From positions 1 to 32,613 of the forward strand of contig NZ_SOGQ01000033.1 in assembly GCF_004403465.1 (NCBI RefSeq): DNA of 32,613 nucleotides. The letters run 5' to 3'. Both the position numbers and the translations under genes were made by a program. Positions 9,140 to 17,621 of this stretch are shown here, one piece after another (the stretch's first letter is position 1; the number at the start of each line of letters is the position of its first letter). The notes under the pieces are model-generated. The model did not search any database, had not been told where the DNA came from, and saw only the letters and a program-made list of their open reading frames with translations. The DNA is from Cryobacterium sinapicolor. Its GTDB lineage: Bacteria > Actinomycetota > Actinomycetes > Actinomycetales > Microbacteriaceae.

Positions 9140-9958
9140 TTAACTCGTGGTCCGACTGCCATCGAGTCGGCGGTGTACGTAGGAGAACAGTCCGAATGCG
9201 TCGTAGAAGTCTGCGAGATTTTCAGTGGCATCGATCCGACTTGAGTGGGCGCGCGGGTTGCGGTAATGGCCATGAATACCAGTCAGGAGGTTCTTGAAGC
9301 CTTTATGCTCGCTGATGTCCGAGTCAGACTGGTAGGTGTTGATCAGGATCGTCGGGATCGATCCGCCACCAGCGCCAAACGCACCGGCATACAAGGTCTC
9401 ACCGTCACTGAGCTGCCCAGTGAGATTCCTGATACGGTCGGGAATGCTCTTGGCAGCTTCGCTTGTCGCATGGAACAGCGACCGGGTTACCAGCTCCTCA
9501 TTGCAGTAGCGCATGAGTTCGCTGTGGGTGCTCCGACGAATAAGCTCGCTGCGAAGGCTTCCCGCCAGTGCCGCTCCCTCACTCAGCGTTGATGCTGCGG
9601 CGCGCCGCTCAAGTCGACCGTCGTCGCGGACAGACCAGCCAAAGTGCACCAAGGCTTCGTTGAGCTCATCCTGCAGCTGGGTAAATCTTCGATGGTCTGA
9701 GACGTATCGGCTGGGGTGCATTGCACGAGCGACAAACCCGGCCGCTGCGTTTCCGCACTTCTGCCGAACCTGCTCATTGTGCAGCGCGGCATAAAGGCTG
9801 TCGCGCTTGTTGCCCAGTGGGCGCTCCTTGATATGCACCTGGTCGAGAAGTTGGTTGATCTCTCGATTTGACAAGCCTGGTGGGTCAGTTCGGCCGAGCA
9901 CTTCACTCACGGCTTTGGTGAAGCCAATGTCGAAAACGTCGATCCGGGTAGTTCCCAC
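9140..9958 (-). CDS. TIGR02391 (Ymh)-family protein with HEPN-type RX4H motif
   Basis: The sequence follows the TIGR02391 pattern: an N-terminal segment with GLSNREINQLLDQ, then RDSLYAALHNEQ, a central ARAMHPSRYV, a long helical stretch, and a C-terminal GFKNLLTGIHGHYRNPRAH. RNPRAH (codons near 9247-9262) is an RX4H motif as in HEPN ribonucleases, and the family is found in phage, plasmid and restriction-modification neighbourhoods (family knowledge). An RNase or abortive-infection role is inferred. The frame extends to a TTG at 10081. Family alignment from memory makes the GTG at 9958, just before RIDVFDIGF, the most sensible start; an ATG at 10030 is the alternative. Upstream residues are arginine-rich and unlike the family. 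It stands divergent from the 10302 gene. Confidence 0.72.
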   Translation of the reverse strand: MGTTRIDVFDIGFTKAVSEVLGRTDPPGLSNREINQLLDQVHIKERPLGNKRDSLYAALHNEQVRQKCGNAAAGFVARAMHPSRYVSDHRRFTQLQDELNEALVHFGWSVRDDGRLERRAAASTLSEGAALAGSLRSELIRRSTHSELMRYCNEELVTRSLFHATSEAAKSIPDRIRNLTGQLSDGETLYAGAFGAGGGSIPTILINTYQSDSDISEHKGFKNLLTGIHGHYRNPRAHSSRIDATENLADFYDAFGLFSYVHRRLDGSRTTS

Positions 9959-10301
9959 TGCGATTTCGCCCCGTCCCCATCGGTCACGCGAAATGCGGGA
10001 CCTTCGTCGACATGACAACCGGATCGCCATGTGCTCGTGGCCCGATCCTATCGAGGACCCACGGTGAGGCTTAGCTGGCAACGTGAATCGTCGTCGTCCA
10101 TCGTCGTTCGTTCGAACAGCGCCCCCTTTTCAGCTCAGCATCATCTCGGTTCAAGGGGGTGATTTTTTTGCCCGTGATAATCGCACTTATCCGCACTATC
10201 GGCGGGTGACCTTCCTCGGGCTTGAGAGTGGAAAGTGCGGCTGTGGGCGACCCCCGCGCACTGGGCGGCGCCGCTGCTAGGCTCGCTGTGGTTCATACGC
10301 G
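9959..10301. other. Divergent intergenic region
   Basis: About 340 bp between the TIGR02391-like gene and the 10302 gene; it must hold both promoters if the starts chosen here are right. A run GGGGGTGATTTTTTTG lies at 10156-10171. No repeat, operator or RNA structure was recognised. Confidence 0.4.
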
Positions 10302-11306
10302 ATGAGCTCAATTGGGGTGGAAGTTGCTGGCTGGCGACAATGCATGTTTCGAGTCGAAGACCGTACGGGCCATCTCCGGCACAAGCGTCTCGATGCCATG
10401 ACGGACGGGGAAGGTCGCGCGATTGTCCCGTTGTCACCTCACGACCGGGAGGTCCTCTCGGGAACTTTCCTGAGATTCCTAGATGAACTGAAACCTCTAC
10501 TTCTTAGCGGCTTCGGCGAAGAGATCGCGGGGTCTCGCGCAGAGCAACTTGTCACCGGGAGTTTTGCATCGACGTCTCAGGGCCCACACCCGGGGCGAAA
10601 TGCGATAGAGACTGTGCTCTTCGCGACTCTGGCTGGCCTCGATCACAGCCGCTTACTTATGAGCAGTATCCGGCAAGAGGGCACGACATTTGCTCTTGCG
10701 ACGCTGACTCGAGGCGCAATCGAGGCCTATGCGCGAGCATGGTGGTTGATTGAGGATGAGTCCAATGAGGAGGTGCTGGTGCGCTGGCTCTCAGCGATCG
10801 CCAAAGAACTCCAGAGTTTGGAGCGTTTCGCACCGAATGCGCCGCTGAAGGAGCTTCGCGGGCGCGACTCCTCGCCAGGCGACGAGCGGGAAAAAGCGCT
10901 CAATGACATCGAACGCCTTACTGGTAGCAGGAGACCGCGGGACATTGGCTACGCCTCGCTTGCGACCGCTCTGCAAAGTAACTTCGATTCGCGCGCACGG
11001 ATGAACTACTCCCATTTGTCGGGTGTGGCTCACGGAGAGTCGCTCGGGATCAACGGCTTCATTGGCGTTGACGATGTGGCGCACACTTACGACATTGCTC
11101 TACCGGAGCGATGGGGCATGGCTTTTGTCTCTCAGGCCTTCAGCGCCACCGCTTTTACCGCGCGCAAGGTCCTCGTTCTAGTAGGACAGGACGTTGGTGA
11201 AACACATCCGTGCGTGATCGCGCACGACGAGGCGAGCACAGCGATAGCGACCATCATGGCGCGACAAAGGGTCGCGCACGGCAATGCCCCTAGGGGACAG
11301 GGTTGA
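10302..11306 (+). CDS. Uncharacterised helical protein with RX4H motif, first gene of a coupled pair
   Basis: 334 residues, soluble, mostly helical. The middle (about 120-160, TLTRGAIEAYARAWWLIEDE) and the later stretch around residues 225-250 (RMNYSHLSGVAHGE) resemble actinobacterial proteins in which an amphipathic helix with an invariant E and W precedes YSxLSGVAHG. RMNYSH at about 233-238 reads as RX4H, the HEPN signature spacing. That makes an RNA-targeting HEPN role a reasonable hypothesis but not a demonstrated one. The stop overlaps the next gene's start by four bases (TTGA), so the two are translationally coupled and probably act together. The start is uncertain: no clear ribosome-binding site precedes the ATG at 10302, and ATGs at 10344 and 10398 are alternatives. 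Confidence 0.65.
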   Translation: MSSIGVEVAGWRQCMFRVEDRTGHLRHKRLDAMTDGEGRAIVPLSPHDREVLSGTFLRFLDELKPLLLSGFGEEIAGSRAEQLVTGSFASTSQGPHPGRNAIETVLFATLAGLDHSRLLMSSIRQEGTTFALATLTRGAIEAYARAWWLIEDESNEEVLVRWLSAIAKELQSLERFAPNAPLKELRGRDSSPGDEREKALNDIERLTGSRRPRDIGYASLATALQSNFDSRARMNYSHLSGVAHGESLGINGFIGVDDVAHTYDIALPERWGMAFVSQAFSATAFTARKVLVLVGQDVGETHPCVIAHDEASTAIATIMARQRVAHGNAPRGQG

Positions 11307-12382
11307 TCAAGTTCTCGGAGAAGACAGGCGGTATATCCGAGGCCCACCGGGAGGTGGCTCTTCGCGGGATCGTCGAAGACAGCCGTTTCGGCTTGCGAGT
11401 CATGCTTGACAGCCAGCGGTGTGGTCGGGTCGGCGTGGTCCCCATGATGGCGGTCATGCCGCTGCTCGCGTTGACGCTCCATGAGATCCGTCGGTGGATG
11501 CGAGTGAATGAGCCCTCAGTAGTCCTACCGACCGACGACGCTGGCATGGTCGAGAGCCTGCGGAACTCCACGAAATGGTTCGACGCGGACCGATCCGACG
11601 TCGAAGCGAGCCTCATCGCGTTCGACGAGATTGTCGACTCCCAGAAGAGCCGTTTCTTGGGTAACGCCCGTTTCAAGTGGGCCCAGCGTTTCGAGGGTGA
11701 CGTTGGAATTTTCAAGTATTCGGGGACCCCGTACCTGACGACCCACGGGGTGGCCTACGCCATCGAGAAGGACCCGACGGTGACCTTCGAGGATCTCGGC
11801 CCTCGCATGCGGGCCCTTGGAGCCTCGCTCTCGAGCTCGGCGGTGCTCCTATTGGGGGCTGCGGAGCTAGCGGATACATCGAGCTTCATCGGCTCTCTCG
11901 AAGGATTGAAACTAGGCGAAAGAAATCCGCGTAGCGAGAAGTTCTACGGGAAGGCCCTGGGGCTCAGCCTGCCCATGTCTGGATACCTGCACGCAGTCTG
12001 GACACAACTGGCGTTCTCCCGAATGCTTTCCTTCACTCCTCTGGACGAAGACAAGCCGACGGCACTGAAGTACCGGATAGTCATTCTCGGACATGCATTG
12101 ACTGCCCTGTCCCGTCTGGAAAAGAACGGGGATCCAGTTGCACGTCGACTACTCGCCGATAGGCCGGCGTTCGCTACCGGAGATGGCTACAGGCAACTGC
12201 GCAACGTCCTCGTCCACTTCACGCCTCACAGTGCGATGTCCCCCGACGAGCTTGATCTCAACCTGCCACTGTTCGGACTGCTGCAGCACCATCTCGGGGT
12301 CGATTTCGACACCGCGACGGGAATGGTTGATGGCGCCACCGCGGCCTTGCACCAGGCGATGGGCAAGGCCCTAGGTCACTGA
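11303..12382 (+). CDS. Uncharacterised protein with C-terminal HEPN-like RNVLVH motif, second gene of the pair
   Basis: 359 residues starting at a TTG that overlaps the previous stop (TTGA, 11303-11306). No family is recognised by name. The C-terminal 150 residues are helical and contain YRQLRNVLVHFTPH, where RNVLVH (about 300-305) fits RX4H, the catalytic signature of HEPN ribonucleases. The N-terminal part has a hydrophobic stretch VVPMMAVMPLLALTLHEI, too short and interrupted to call a membrane segment. Coupling to the upstream gene, which also has an RX4H motif, suggests a two-protein complex or an effector with its partner. No antitoxin-type nucleotidyltransferase (MNT) gene is adjacent, so a classical HEPN/MNT pair is not supported. 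Confidence 0.65.
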   Translation: MIKFSEKTGGISEAHREVALRGIVEDSRFGLRVMLDSQRCGRVGVVPMMAVMPLLALTLHEIRRWMRVNEPSVVLPTDDAGMVESLRNSTKWFDADRSDVEASLIAFDEIVDSQKSRFLGNARFKWAQRFEGDVGIFKYSGTPYLTTHGVAYAIEKDPTVTFEDLGPRMRALGASLSSSAVLLLGAAELADTSSFIGSLEGLKLGERNPRSEKFYGKALGLSLPMSGYLHAVWTQLAFSRMLSFTPLDEDKPTALKYRIVILGHALTALSRLEKNGDPVARRLLADRPAFATGDGYRQLRNVLVHFTPHSAMSPDELDLNLPLFGLLQHHLGVDFDTATGMVDGATAALHQAMGKALGH

Positions 12383-12581
12383 CCGGCCGGATCTGACGAA
12401 CAAACGCTCCCTGGCCTTGAGGCGGGGATCATCCAACGAGCTCCGCCAATGCCAGCCGTTTGCTCAGCGCTGGGACGTTTCAACAACGCCTGAAGATACC
12501 CGCACGGTCCAGGGCCTGCGCAGGCCATGGTGGCTTCGTTGAATCCGTCGCGACTATCGGCGCACAGCCCCTGACATGTTC

Positions 12582-13184
12582 CTAACTGCTGACGAACTTG
12601 CGGTCGAGCAAAGCGCTCATTCTGTCGGCAGCGTCACTGTCATGCAGCCATCCGGCCACCTCGAACTCTCCGACGCGGAGCGTTGGGGCCCACCCGTGGG
12701 CGGCAGGAAGAAGGTCCGCAAGGGCGTCTCGGAACGCCCGCTGGATGTGTCGGCCACCCACCTCAGGGAAGAGTGGCGGGCACGGTTTCGCGAAGTTTCC
12801 GCCCTTCGGCTTCATCCCCGATATGGATCGTTCGATCCACGCTTCGTGGTCGAACGCGACAGTTATGTGGGCAGGGTAAAGATTGAACGTTTTGGCACGG
12901 TGCGGCGAGAAATGTTGATCCTCATCGACTTCGACGATCCGTGACGCTCCGTCACGCCCGGTCAGAATCGCGTCCACGCGGCGGCTTTCGACTGGACGCA
13001 TCACATCCGGGAGAACAAGCCCGGTCAAGTCTTCATAGATGGCTTGGATGCTCGACCATAGGGGGCCCGCTTCCAATCGTCCCGGGCGCAGCAGCCATGG
13101 GGGGACAGTTTCACGCGTTACTGTCGCTCGCGACACTTGGCCGATCAGATCGACAACTCGGTTCTGCACGTCCAGCTTTGCCAC
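12582..13184 (-). CDS. DUF7255-like protein with PD-(D/E)XK-type motif
   Basis: 200 residues starting at a GTG (13182-13184); a GGAG lies about 13 bases upstream, rather far, so the start is not secure. The core VDAIL, then RIVEVDEDQHF, places an acidic residue and an E-x-D pair in the arrangement of PD-(D/E)XK nucleases. The pattern EVDExQHF followed by a short Arg/Lys-rich helix recalls DUF7255 proteins. The end, with AFRDALADLLP and LRVGEFEVAGWLHD, looks like a small C-terminal helical cap. It is the last gene of a minus-strand run, 32 bp after the amber-interrupted nuclease, so probably co-transcribed with it. Nuclease activity is inferred from motif spacing. Confidence 0.6.
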   Translation of the reverse strand: MAKLDVQNRVVDLIGQVSRATVTRETVPPWLLRPGRLEAGPLWSSIQAIYEDLTGLVLPDVMRPVESRRVDAILTGRDGASRIVEVDEDQHFSPHRAKTFNLYPAHITVAFDHEAWIERSISGMKPKGGNFAKPCPPLFPEVGGRHIQRAFRDALADLLPAAHGWAPTLRVGEFEVAGWLHDSDAADRMSALLDRKFVSS

Positions 13185-13216
13185 TCGTCCAACCCGTTCT
13201 CCTATACGTCCCGGAT

Positions 13217-14335
13217 CTACTGTAGGGGCGCAGCCGACCAGCGATCGCTTGCCCGCCCCACGATCCCGCTCTTGAGATACCCATGAACGTGTTGATCCTT
13301 TTCAGGACGCTTCCACCCCGGCACCAATTCTGTTAGGGGCTCTGGAGCGTCCATCAAATCTTCGGGACGACGTCGAGTGTTGTTCCACTCACCGGTGGCA
13401 GTCGCAGCCGCCGCCAGGCGCTGCCCGAAGACCTCAGGCTTGAGCATCGGCAGACGCAGACCTTCGGCGGCTTGAGCTCGAACCCAGTGCTGATAGAGCT
13501 CGTGAAGGAAGCTAAACGGCACGAAATCCCAGGTGAAGCGCCAGGCGTAGGTTAGCCAGAAAAGAAGAATGTACTGGTCGCTACCACCCATGCCAGCCAC
13601 AGGACGATACGTCGTGGCAGCAGACGACGGTCGTCGAAGCAACTCGAGAGCGGGGCGGAACTCCTCAAGGCTGGAGTCGACTCGGTCGAGCAGGGCATGT
13701 AATCGAGCGAGTTCCCCGGCTGACGCTAGGCGCGTGGACCCTGGCTCCCCGGACTCCTTCGTCGCGAGAAACGCTTCCGCGTCTTGATCGGCTCGGGGGT
13801 ACGGGCTGAACTCGATCGCGCCGAGGTCTGGATAGTAACGGTAGCTGACGAGGTTGATCGGGAAACCGCCACGCTGCAACAGCCGGACAGTTGACTCGGT
13901 GTTGGGGTCGACGGTCTCCGCGACGATTGTGATGAGGTGGGACTGGTTTAGCACCGCTGGCAGGTGGCAGACGAACTCTTCGAAGAAGACTTCTGCTAAG
14001 TCGACACCCGGCCGATAGCGAGCGAAGCTTGCCAAAATCTGGTCAGTGCTCAATTCCTGCACCTAGGCGAGATATTCGAGCGTCTGAGCAATAGTTTCGC
14101 GTGGCGTCTCACCACGCTTGAACTCGAGCAACCTGGTTCTCGCGGCTGCATTGATCGCGAGCGTATCCACGCGCCCGAACATCTGCCGCTCGATGATAAG
14201 GAATGGCTCTCCCAGACACGAGGGATCGGACTCGACCAAATCTTCCAGGTGCGTTTCAAGCCGTAACGTGGAGGGCTCCACGGGAACGAGCTTGTTCCCA
14301 TCAACAATGCGCCGCATCAGTGGGTCGATGTTCAC
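13217..14335 (-). pseudogene. PD-(D/E)XK nuclease of DUF91/NucS-like type, interrupted by one in-frame amber codon
   Basis: Two reading frames, 14335-14063 and 14062-13217, are the same frame separated by a single TAG at 14063-14065. The N-terminal part carries GRVDTLAI and LLEFKRGETPR, the D and E-x-K residues of a PD-(D/E)XK core. The continuing part begins VQELSTDQILASFARYRPG. In homologues as I remember them the junction reads DYASWVQ, so TAG stands where a conserved Trp (TGG) is expected: one G-to-A change. The remaining 281 codons are intact and protein-like, indicating a recent mutation, suppression, or a sequencing error. The start is a GTG whose first four bases overlap the stop of the upstream gene (GTGA). 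The C-terminal half (about 100 residues ending in DQHVHGYLKSG) is an extra domain of unknown role. Confidence 0.72.
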
Positions 14336-14988
14336 CAGCAGTCATCCCACTCGACGATCGATGTCACCGTGTCGATGTCGCCGCCGTTGCGGAGCCATTC
14401 GACAGGCGTCTGGCGCCCCTCGGCGATGAGGCTTGATTGGGGTGTCGCCATGAATCCGGCGATGCTGTGCCAGTCCCACCGTGGGGCGACGGCTGCGATG
14501 AGGGCCGGGAGTCCCGGCATGAGGTGCCCGGGTGCCGCCGCATTGAACTGCCAGTCAGGAAAGCGAAGCCGGCCCGTAATCTCTATCGCGTACAGGCGTC
14601 CCTCCGAGACAGCTGTCCGCACGGCTACTTCGTCCCAGCCCAGGAATCCCGCGACGTCCTCGAGCGAGATCGTGGCACAAAGGTGTGAAAACCAGGCCTC
14701 GGCAGCACCGAGCTGCAGCGACCCCCTGTCAACCTTGCTCGCCGTCGAGGCGAGCCCGCCGGCGCTGAGAGCTCCCGATTCGATCAGGAAGCGTTCCTGC
14801 AGCGAAGTCAGCCTGTGCTTCGCTACGGGTCGCATTGTGAGCATGAACTCGGTCAGCGAACGGACTATGTAGTCCGGGTCGCCTTCCAGGTGGGTGATAG
14901 CTTCCCCGAGGCGCTGCAGGGCAGCATCTGATATCTGCTGGCCGACTCGTTCGTCGGAACTATCGGAGGCGGGTGACAAACCGTTCAT
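14332..14988 (-). CDS. Xre/MbcA/ParS-like (DUF2384-type) antitoxin-like protein
   Basis: 218 residues, first gene of a minus-strand three-gene operon. The end reads MATPQSSLIAEGRQTPVEWLRNGGD, which is the hallmark of the C-terminal domain shared by Xre/MbcA/ParS antitoxins (family knowledge: FLxTPxPxLGGRTPLEWL). The centre has an HTH-like segment, SLEDVAGFLGWDEVAVRTAVSEGRL, resembling helix-turn-helix proteins that pair a DNA-binding module with this tail. The partner is not a RES toxin; instead the next gene, overlapping by four bases, is a PD-(D/E)XK nuclease. The protein could therefore be a transcriptional repressor or an inhibitor of that nuclease. ATG at 14988. Confidence 0.65.
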   Translation of the reverse strand: MNGLSPASDSSDERVGQQISDAALQRLGEAITHLEGDPDYIVRSLTEFMLTMRPVAKHRLTSLQERFLIESGALSAGGLASTASKVDRGSLQLGAAEAWFSHLCATISLEDVAGFLGWDEVAVRTAVSEGRLYAIEITGRLRFPDWQFNAAAPGHLMPGLPALIAAVAPRWDWHSIAGFMATPQSSLIAEGRQTPVEWLRNGGDIDTVTSIVEWDDCW

Positions 14989-15336
14989 ACGAGGAACGTT
15001 AGAGGAAGATCGTCAGCGTCGCTGTTCGCCTGGAGCTGGACTTCTTGAGGGTATTTCTGCGCTTCCTTGCTGCGCATTCTGCTCGGACACCAACATGAAC
15101 GACGACGAATCGGGCACCCCAGGGACCCCTGAAAAGCCTTCATTAGGCCCATCCGACTTGCTTCGGTTCACGGCGAATTCACGGGCTGGGTGTGTGGGAG
15201 GAACCCATACGCCTGTAACGAGCGCAGAATCGCGAAGCGGCCACCTGCGACGTCGCATTATTCGTTGTCGACGGTCCAGCCCAGAACTGCCCGGTCGAAG
15301 TGCAACACGCTCGCCGCCCGATCCGCCGAGGCACAG
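14989..15336. other. Intergenic region upstream of the minus-strand operon
   Basis: About 350 bp without a convincing gene. It should contain the promoter of the 14988 operon at its left end. Short plus-strand frames run through it but lack ribosome-binding sites and protein-like content. Confidence 0.4.
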
Positions 15337-15370
15337 AAAAACCCCCGACGATGTCCCGTCGGGGGTTTTT
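15337..15370. terminator. Bidirectional Rho-independent terminator
   Basis: AAAACCCCCGACG, a short loop ATGTCC, then CGTCGGGGGTTTTT. A perfect 9-bp GC stem is flanked by A and T tracts, so it can act on both strands. It lies 25 bases beyond the stop of the minus-strand GIY-YIG-like gene. Confidence 0.9.
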
Positions 15371-15395
15371 CATTCCGAGGCTGAGCCCTGTGTGG

Positions 15396-15953
15396 CTAGG
15401 CGTCGAGTACGCCCGCCTCACGCAGCTCGGTCATGCGGTCCCAGGCCCACTCATAGCCGTCACCACGGAGGGTGCCGGTGTTCGCTTCCCAGCCGGAGCC
15501 GCCGACGAGGGATTCGAGGCCGGTCAGGGTACCGGCCATTGCCTGAAGGCGCGCCTCCCAGACCTTTCCGCTGAAGTCCGTCCCTGCGACGCTCGCAACG
15601 CGCACGATCGCCTGGTGACGAGTCTGGAACCGGATGATGGGCGCCCAGCCGGCCAGCGTGAGGTCGCCGTGGTACGGGTCGACCAGCGGATCCGGACGGC
15701 CTGCCTCGGAGACGCAGCCCAGGTAGTCAGCGGACCACTTGGCGTACGCCAGGGCACGCTTGCCGACGACGCCGGTGGTGGCGTCGCTCTTGCCGTAATA
15801 GATGATCCCGCCGCGCGGCTCGACGAGCGTGTACACGAACGGGCCCACCTCCGAGAGGTCGGCGACGTCGTGGAACGAAAGTTCCGGCACGAGCGTGGCG
15901 AGGGCCCCGAATTCCAGAAGATCGACCGAAAACGGGATGGTGAACTTGTTCAT
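15396..15953 (-). CDS. GIY-YIG-like small nuclease-fold protein
   Basis: The frame opens at 16121, but the ATG at 15951-15953 (MNKFTIPFSVDLLEF) has AGGA seven bases upstream and removes a low-quality N-terminal extension, leaving 185 residues. Residues about 35-60 read FVYTLVEPRGGIIYYGKS, matching the spacing of the GIY and YIG elements. GKRALAYAKW supplies an Arg, and VWEARLQA about 60 residues later could be the catalytic Glu. Together these suggest a GIY-YIG endonuclease fold; activity is not proven. The leader ACGTTAGGAC before this gene is nearly the same as that before the fic gene 1.3 kb upstream, so the two may have been acquired or regulated together. A terminator follows. Confidence 0.58.
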   Translation of the reverse strand: MNKFTIPFSVDLLEFGALATLVPELSFHDVADLSEVGPFVYTLVEPRGGIIYYGKSDATTGVVGKRALAYAKWSADYLGCVSEAGRPDPLVDPYHGDLTLAGWAPIIRFQTRHQAIVRVASVAGTDFSGKVWEARLQAMAGTLTGLESLVGGSGWEANTGTLRGDGYEWAWDRMTELREAGVLDA

Positions 15954-16255
15954 ATTGCGTCCTAACGTTGTGATTCCGAGCAACCCGCGAGGGCAGCTGG
16001 TAACCATGGATATTGTTGGCGACGAAGGACGTCCGGAATCAAGATCCCGGAGCGACCGTGCGTCGTCGAGAACGCTAACACGGGAACAGAGCTCGTCGTT
16101 CAAAGATGGGGAATTGGCCAAAGATTCGCCTTTTGCCCATAAAACTCGTGCGGCGCTGCGCTCTCAGCACGAGAAGCGATGGGGCAGAAGAAGAGCGAGA
16201 GCCAGCGCAGACTCATCCGGCCGGCCGGGGCTGTGCTGCCGCGCCATCGCGTCGG
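15954..16255. other. 302-bp intergenic region between the GIY-YIG-like gene and fic
   Basis: This region holds the leader of the GIY-YIG-like gene (AGGAC at its left end) and the 3' flank of fic. No gene, operator or terminator with a T tract was recognised. Confidence 0.4.
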
Positions 16256-17563
16256 TCACGCCTTATTGCGGAGAGCGCCCACCTGGCCGGCGGCCGGAGC
16301 GGCCGGTCCGAGACGAGGCTTCTCGTGCTCGGTGTCGCCCGCGCCCACGCGGTTGCTGCGCTCGGTCAGGCTGACCAGGGCGAGATACTGATCTGCCGTC
16401 CAGCAGACGAGCCGGCCCTTCTGGTCCTTGTTGCGGCCCAGGATGCCCGCTTCCGCGAGCTGGACCAGGGCGCGCTGCGCTGCTTGAGTGGACACCTTGT
16501 GCCGACGCGACACACCTTCGATCGTGAGTACCGGGTCGGTGGCCAGCGTGGCCAGGATCTTCAGCGCGACTGCATCGCTGCGCGGGACAACCGGCGACAG
16601 CTCGTGCTGCCGCCGGTACCGGATCAGATCCTTGAGCACGCGCTCGTCCAGCGTTGCGATGTCGACCGCGAGCCGCACTGCGTTGCCCGCCGCAAGCTCG
16701 GCCGCGTGGGCGAAGCCGATCACCCAGTCGTCGAGGCGAGACGGGATCTCGCGGAATGCGCTGAGTCCCTGGATGTACGCGTCCTTGTCGCCCGCAAACA
16801 CGGTGCTGATCGGGATCAGCGTGTTCCGCAGCGCGTCTGCGCGCCGCAGGACAGTGTGAATCAGGGCCCGGCCAGTCCGGCCGTTGCCGTCGACGAAAGG
16901 ATGGATCGTCTCGAACTGGGCATGCGCGATCGCTGCGCGCACGACGGGGTTGCCCTCTGTTGCCGTGATGAAGCCGGCCAGGTCAGCGACCAGACGCTGC
17001 ACCTCGGTCTCGGGCGGCGGCACGAAGTCCGCCCGGAGGGGGCTCCAGCCGGGTCCGCCGACCCAGTTCTGCTCCGTGCGCACCCCAAGGTCCAGCCGAG
17101 GCTCGATGATGTGCTGCAACGCCTCGATGTCGCGGGCCGTCACCTGATGATCGCGATCAGCGAGTTCACTGATCGCTTCTTCGGTGGCGCGCACGTTCGC
17201 CACGACGTCGAGGGCCACGCGCGTGCTCGCGCCGCCTGGGCTCCCTGGTCTGCCGTCCAGCAGCTCAGCGATGGCGAGCTTCTTCGGGCTGATCGAGTTG
17301 CCCTCGATCCAGGACGACGAGATGCTCTCGGAGCGGATCAGCAGGTGGTTCAGGTAGCCCCCGCGCTGACCGATGCGCTCGTCCGCACGCGCAAGCACAG
17401 CCAGAGCATCCTCCGCGGCCTGCTGCGCTTCTTGGCCGAGGTGTGGCAGCTGGGTGCCGAGCTCATTGGGAACGTAGGCCCGGTAGCGCCCGGGGGCGCG
17501 GTCTTTCCGGCCGAGGTGCGCAGCGTCCTCGGGGTTCCAGATCAGGTCGACGTAGTGAGGCAT
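16256..17563 (-). CDS. Class II Fic-domain protein (AMP-transferase type) with C-terminal winged helix
   Basis: The Fic signature HPFVDGNGRTGR is complete, at residues 221-232 counting from the preferred start, so transfer of AMP (or another NMP) to a target hydroxyl is likely. An inhibitory motif of the [S/T]xxxE[G/N] type, SSSWIEG, lies N-terminal at about 82-88, which defines a class II, self-inhibited Fic. A C-terminal wHTH (about 325-395, with TIEGVSRRHKVSTQAAQRALVQL) suggests DNA binding and autoregulation. The ATG at 17563 is preferred over the longer frame (17638) because AGGAC lies just upstream. A near-perfect palindrome at 17600-17621 in front of the gene is a candidate operator. 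The last 30 residues are Ala/Gly-rich and probably disordered. Confidence 0.93.
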   Translation of the reverse strand: MPHYVDLIWNPEDAAHLGRKDRAPGRYRAYVPNELGTQLPHLGQEAQQAAEDALAVLARADERIGQRGGYLNHLLIRSESISSSWIEGNSISPKKLAIAELLDGRPGSPGGASTRVALDVVANVRATEEAISELADRDHQVTARDIEALQHIIEPRLDLGVRTEQNWVGGPGWSPLRADFVPPPETEVQRLVADLAGFITATEGNPVVRAAIAHAQFETIHPFVDGNGRTGRALIHTVLRRADALRNTLIPISTVFAGDKDAYIQGLSAFREIPSRLDDWVIGFAHAAELAAGNAVRLAVDIATLDERVLKDLIRYRRQHELSPVVPRSDAVALKILATLATDPVLTIEGVSRRHKVSTQAAQRALVQLAEAGILGRNKDQKGRLVCWTADQYLALVSLTERSNRVGAGDTEHEKPRLGPAAPAAGQVGALRNKA

Positions 17564-17599
17564 GGGCTGTCCTAACGTCGACGGATGAGGTGATATATC

Positions 17600-17621
17600 C
17601 ACTTTAGTAGGTCTAAAGGTG
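17600..17621. promoter_or_regulatory. Candidate palindromic operator upstream of fic
   Basis: CACTTTAGTAGGTCTAAAGGTG is read here as half-sites CACTTTAG and CTAAAGGTG around a short centre, 37 bases upstream of the fic start. It overlaps the region where the minus-strand promoter should be. Fic proteins with a wHTH are plausible autoregulators, but the link is inference. Confidence 0.5.

Noticed and set aside
12576..12944. 122-residue plus-strand frame
   Set aside because: Antisense of the PD-(D/E)XK-like gene with recognisable motif.
14062..14063. Two separate genes, 14335-14063 and 14062-13217
   Set aside because: They share one frame with a single TAG between them and together form one family protein.
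16106..17575. 489-residue plus-strand frame
   Set aside because: Antisense of the Fic gene, whose motifs are complete.
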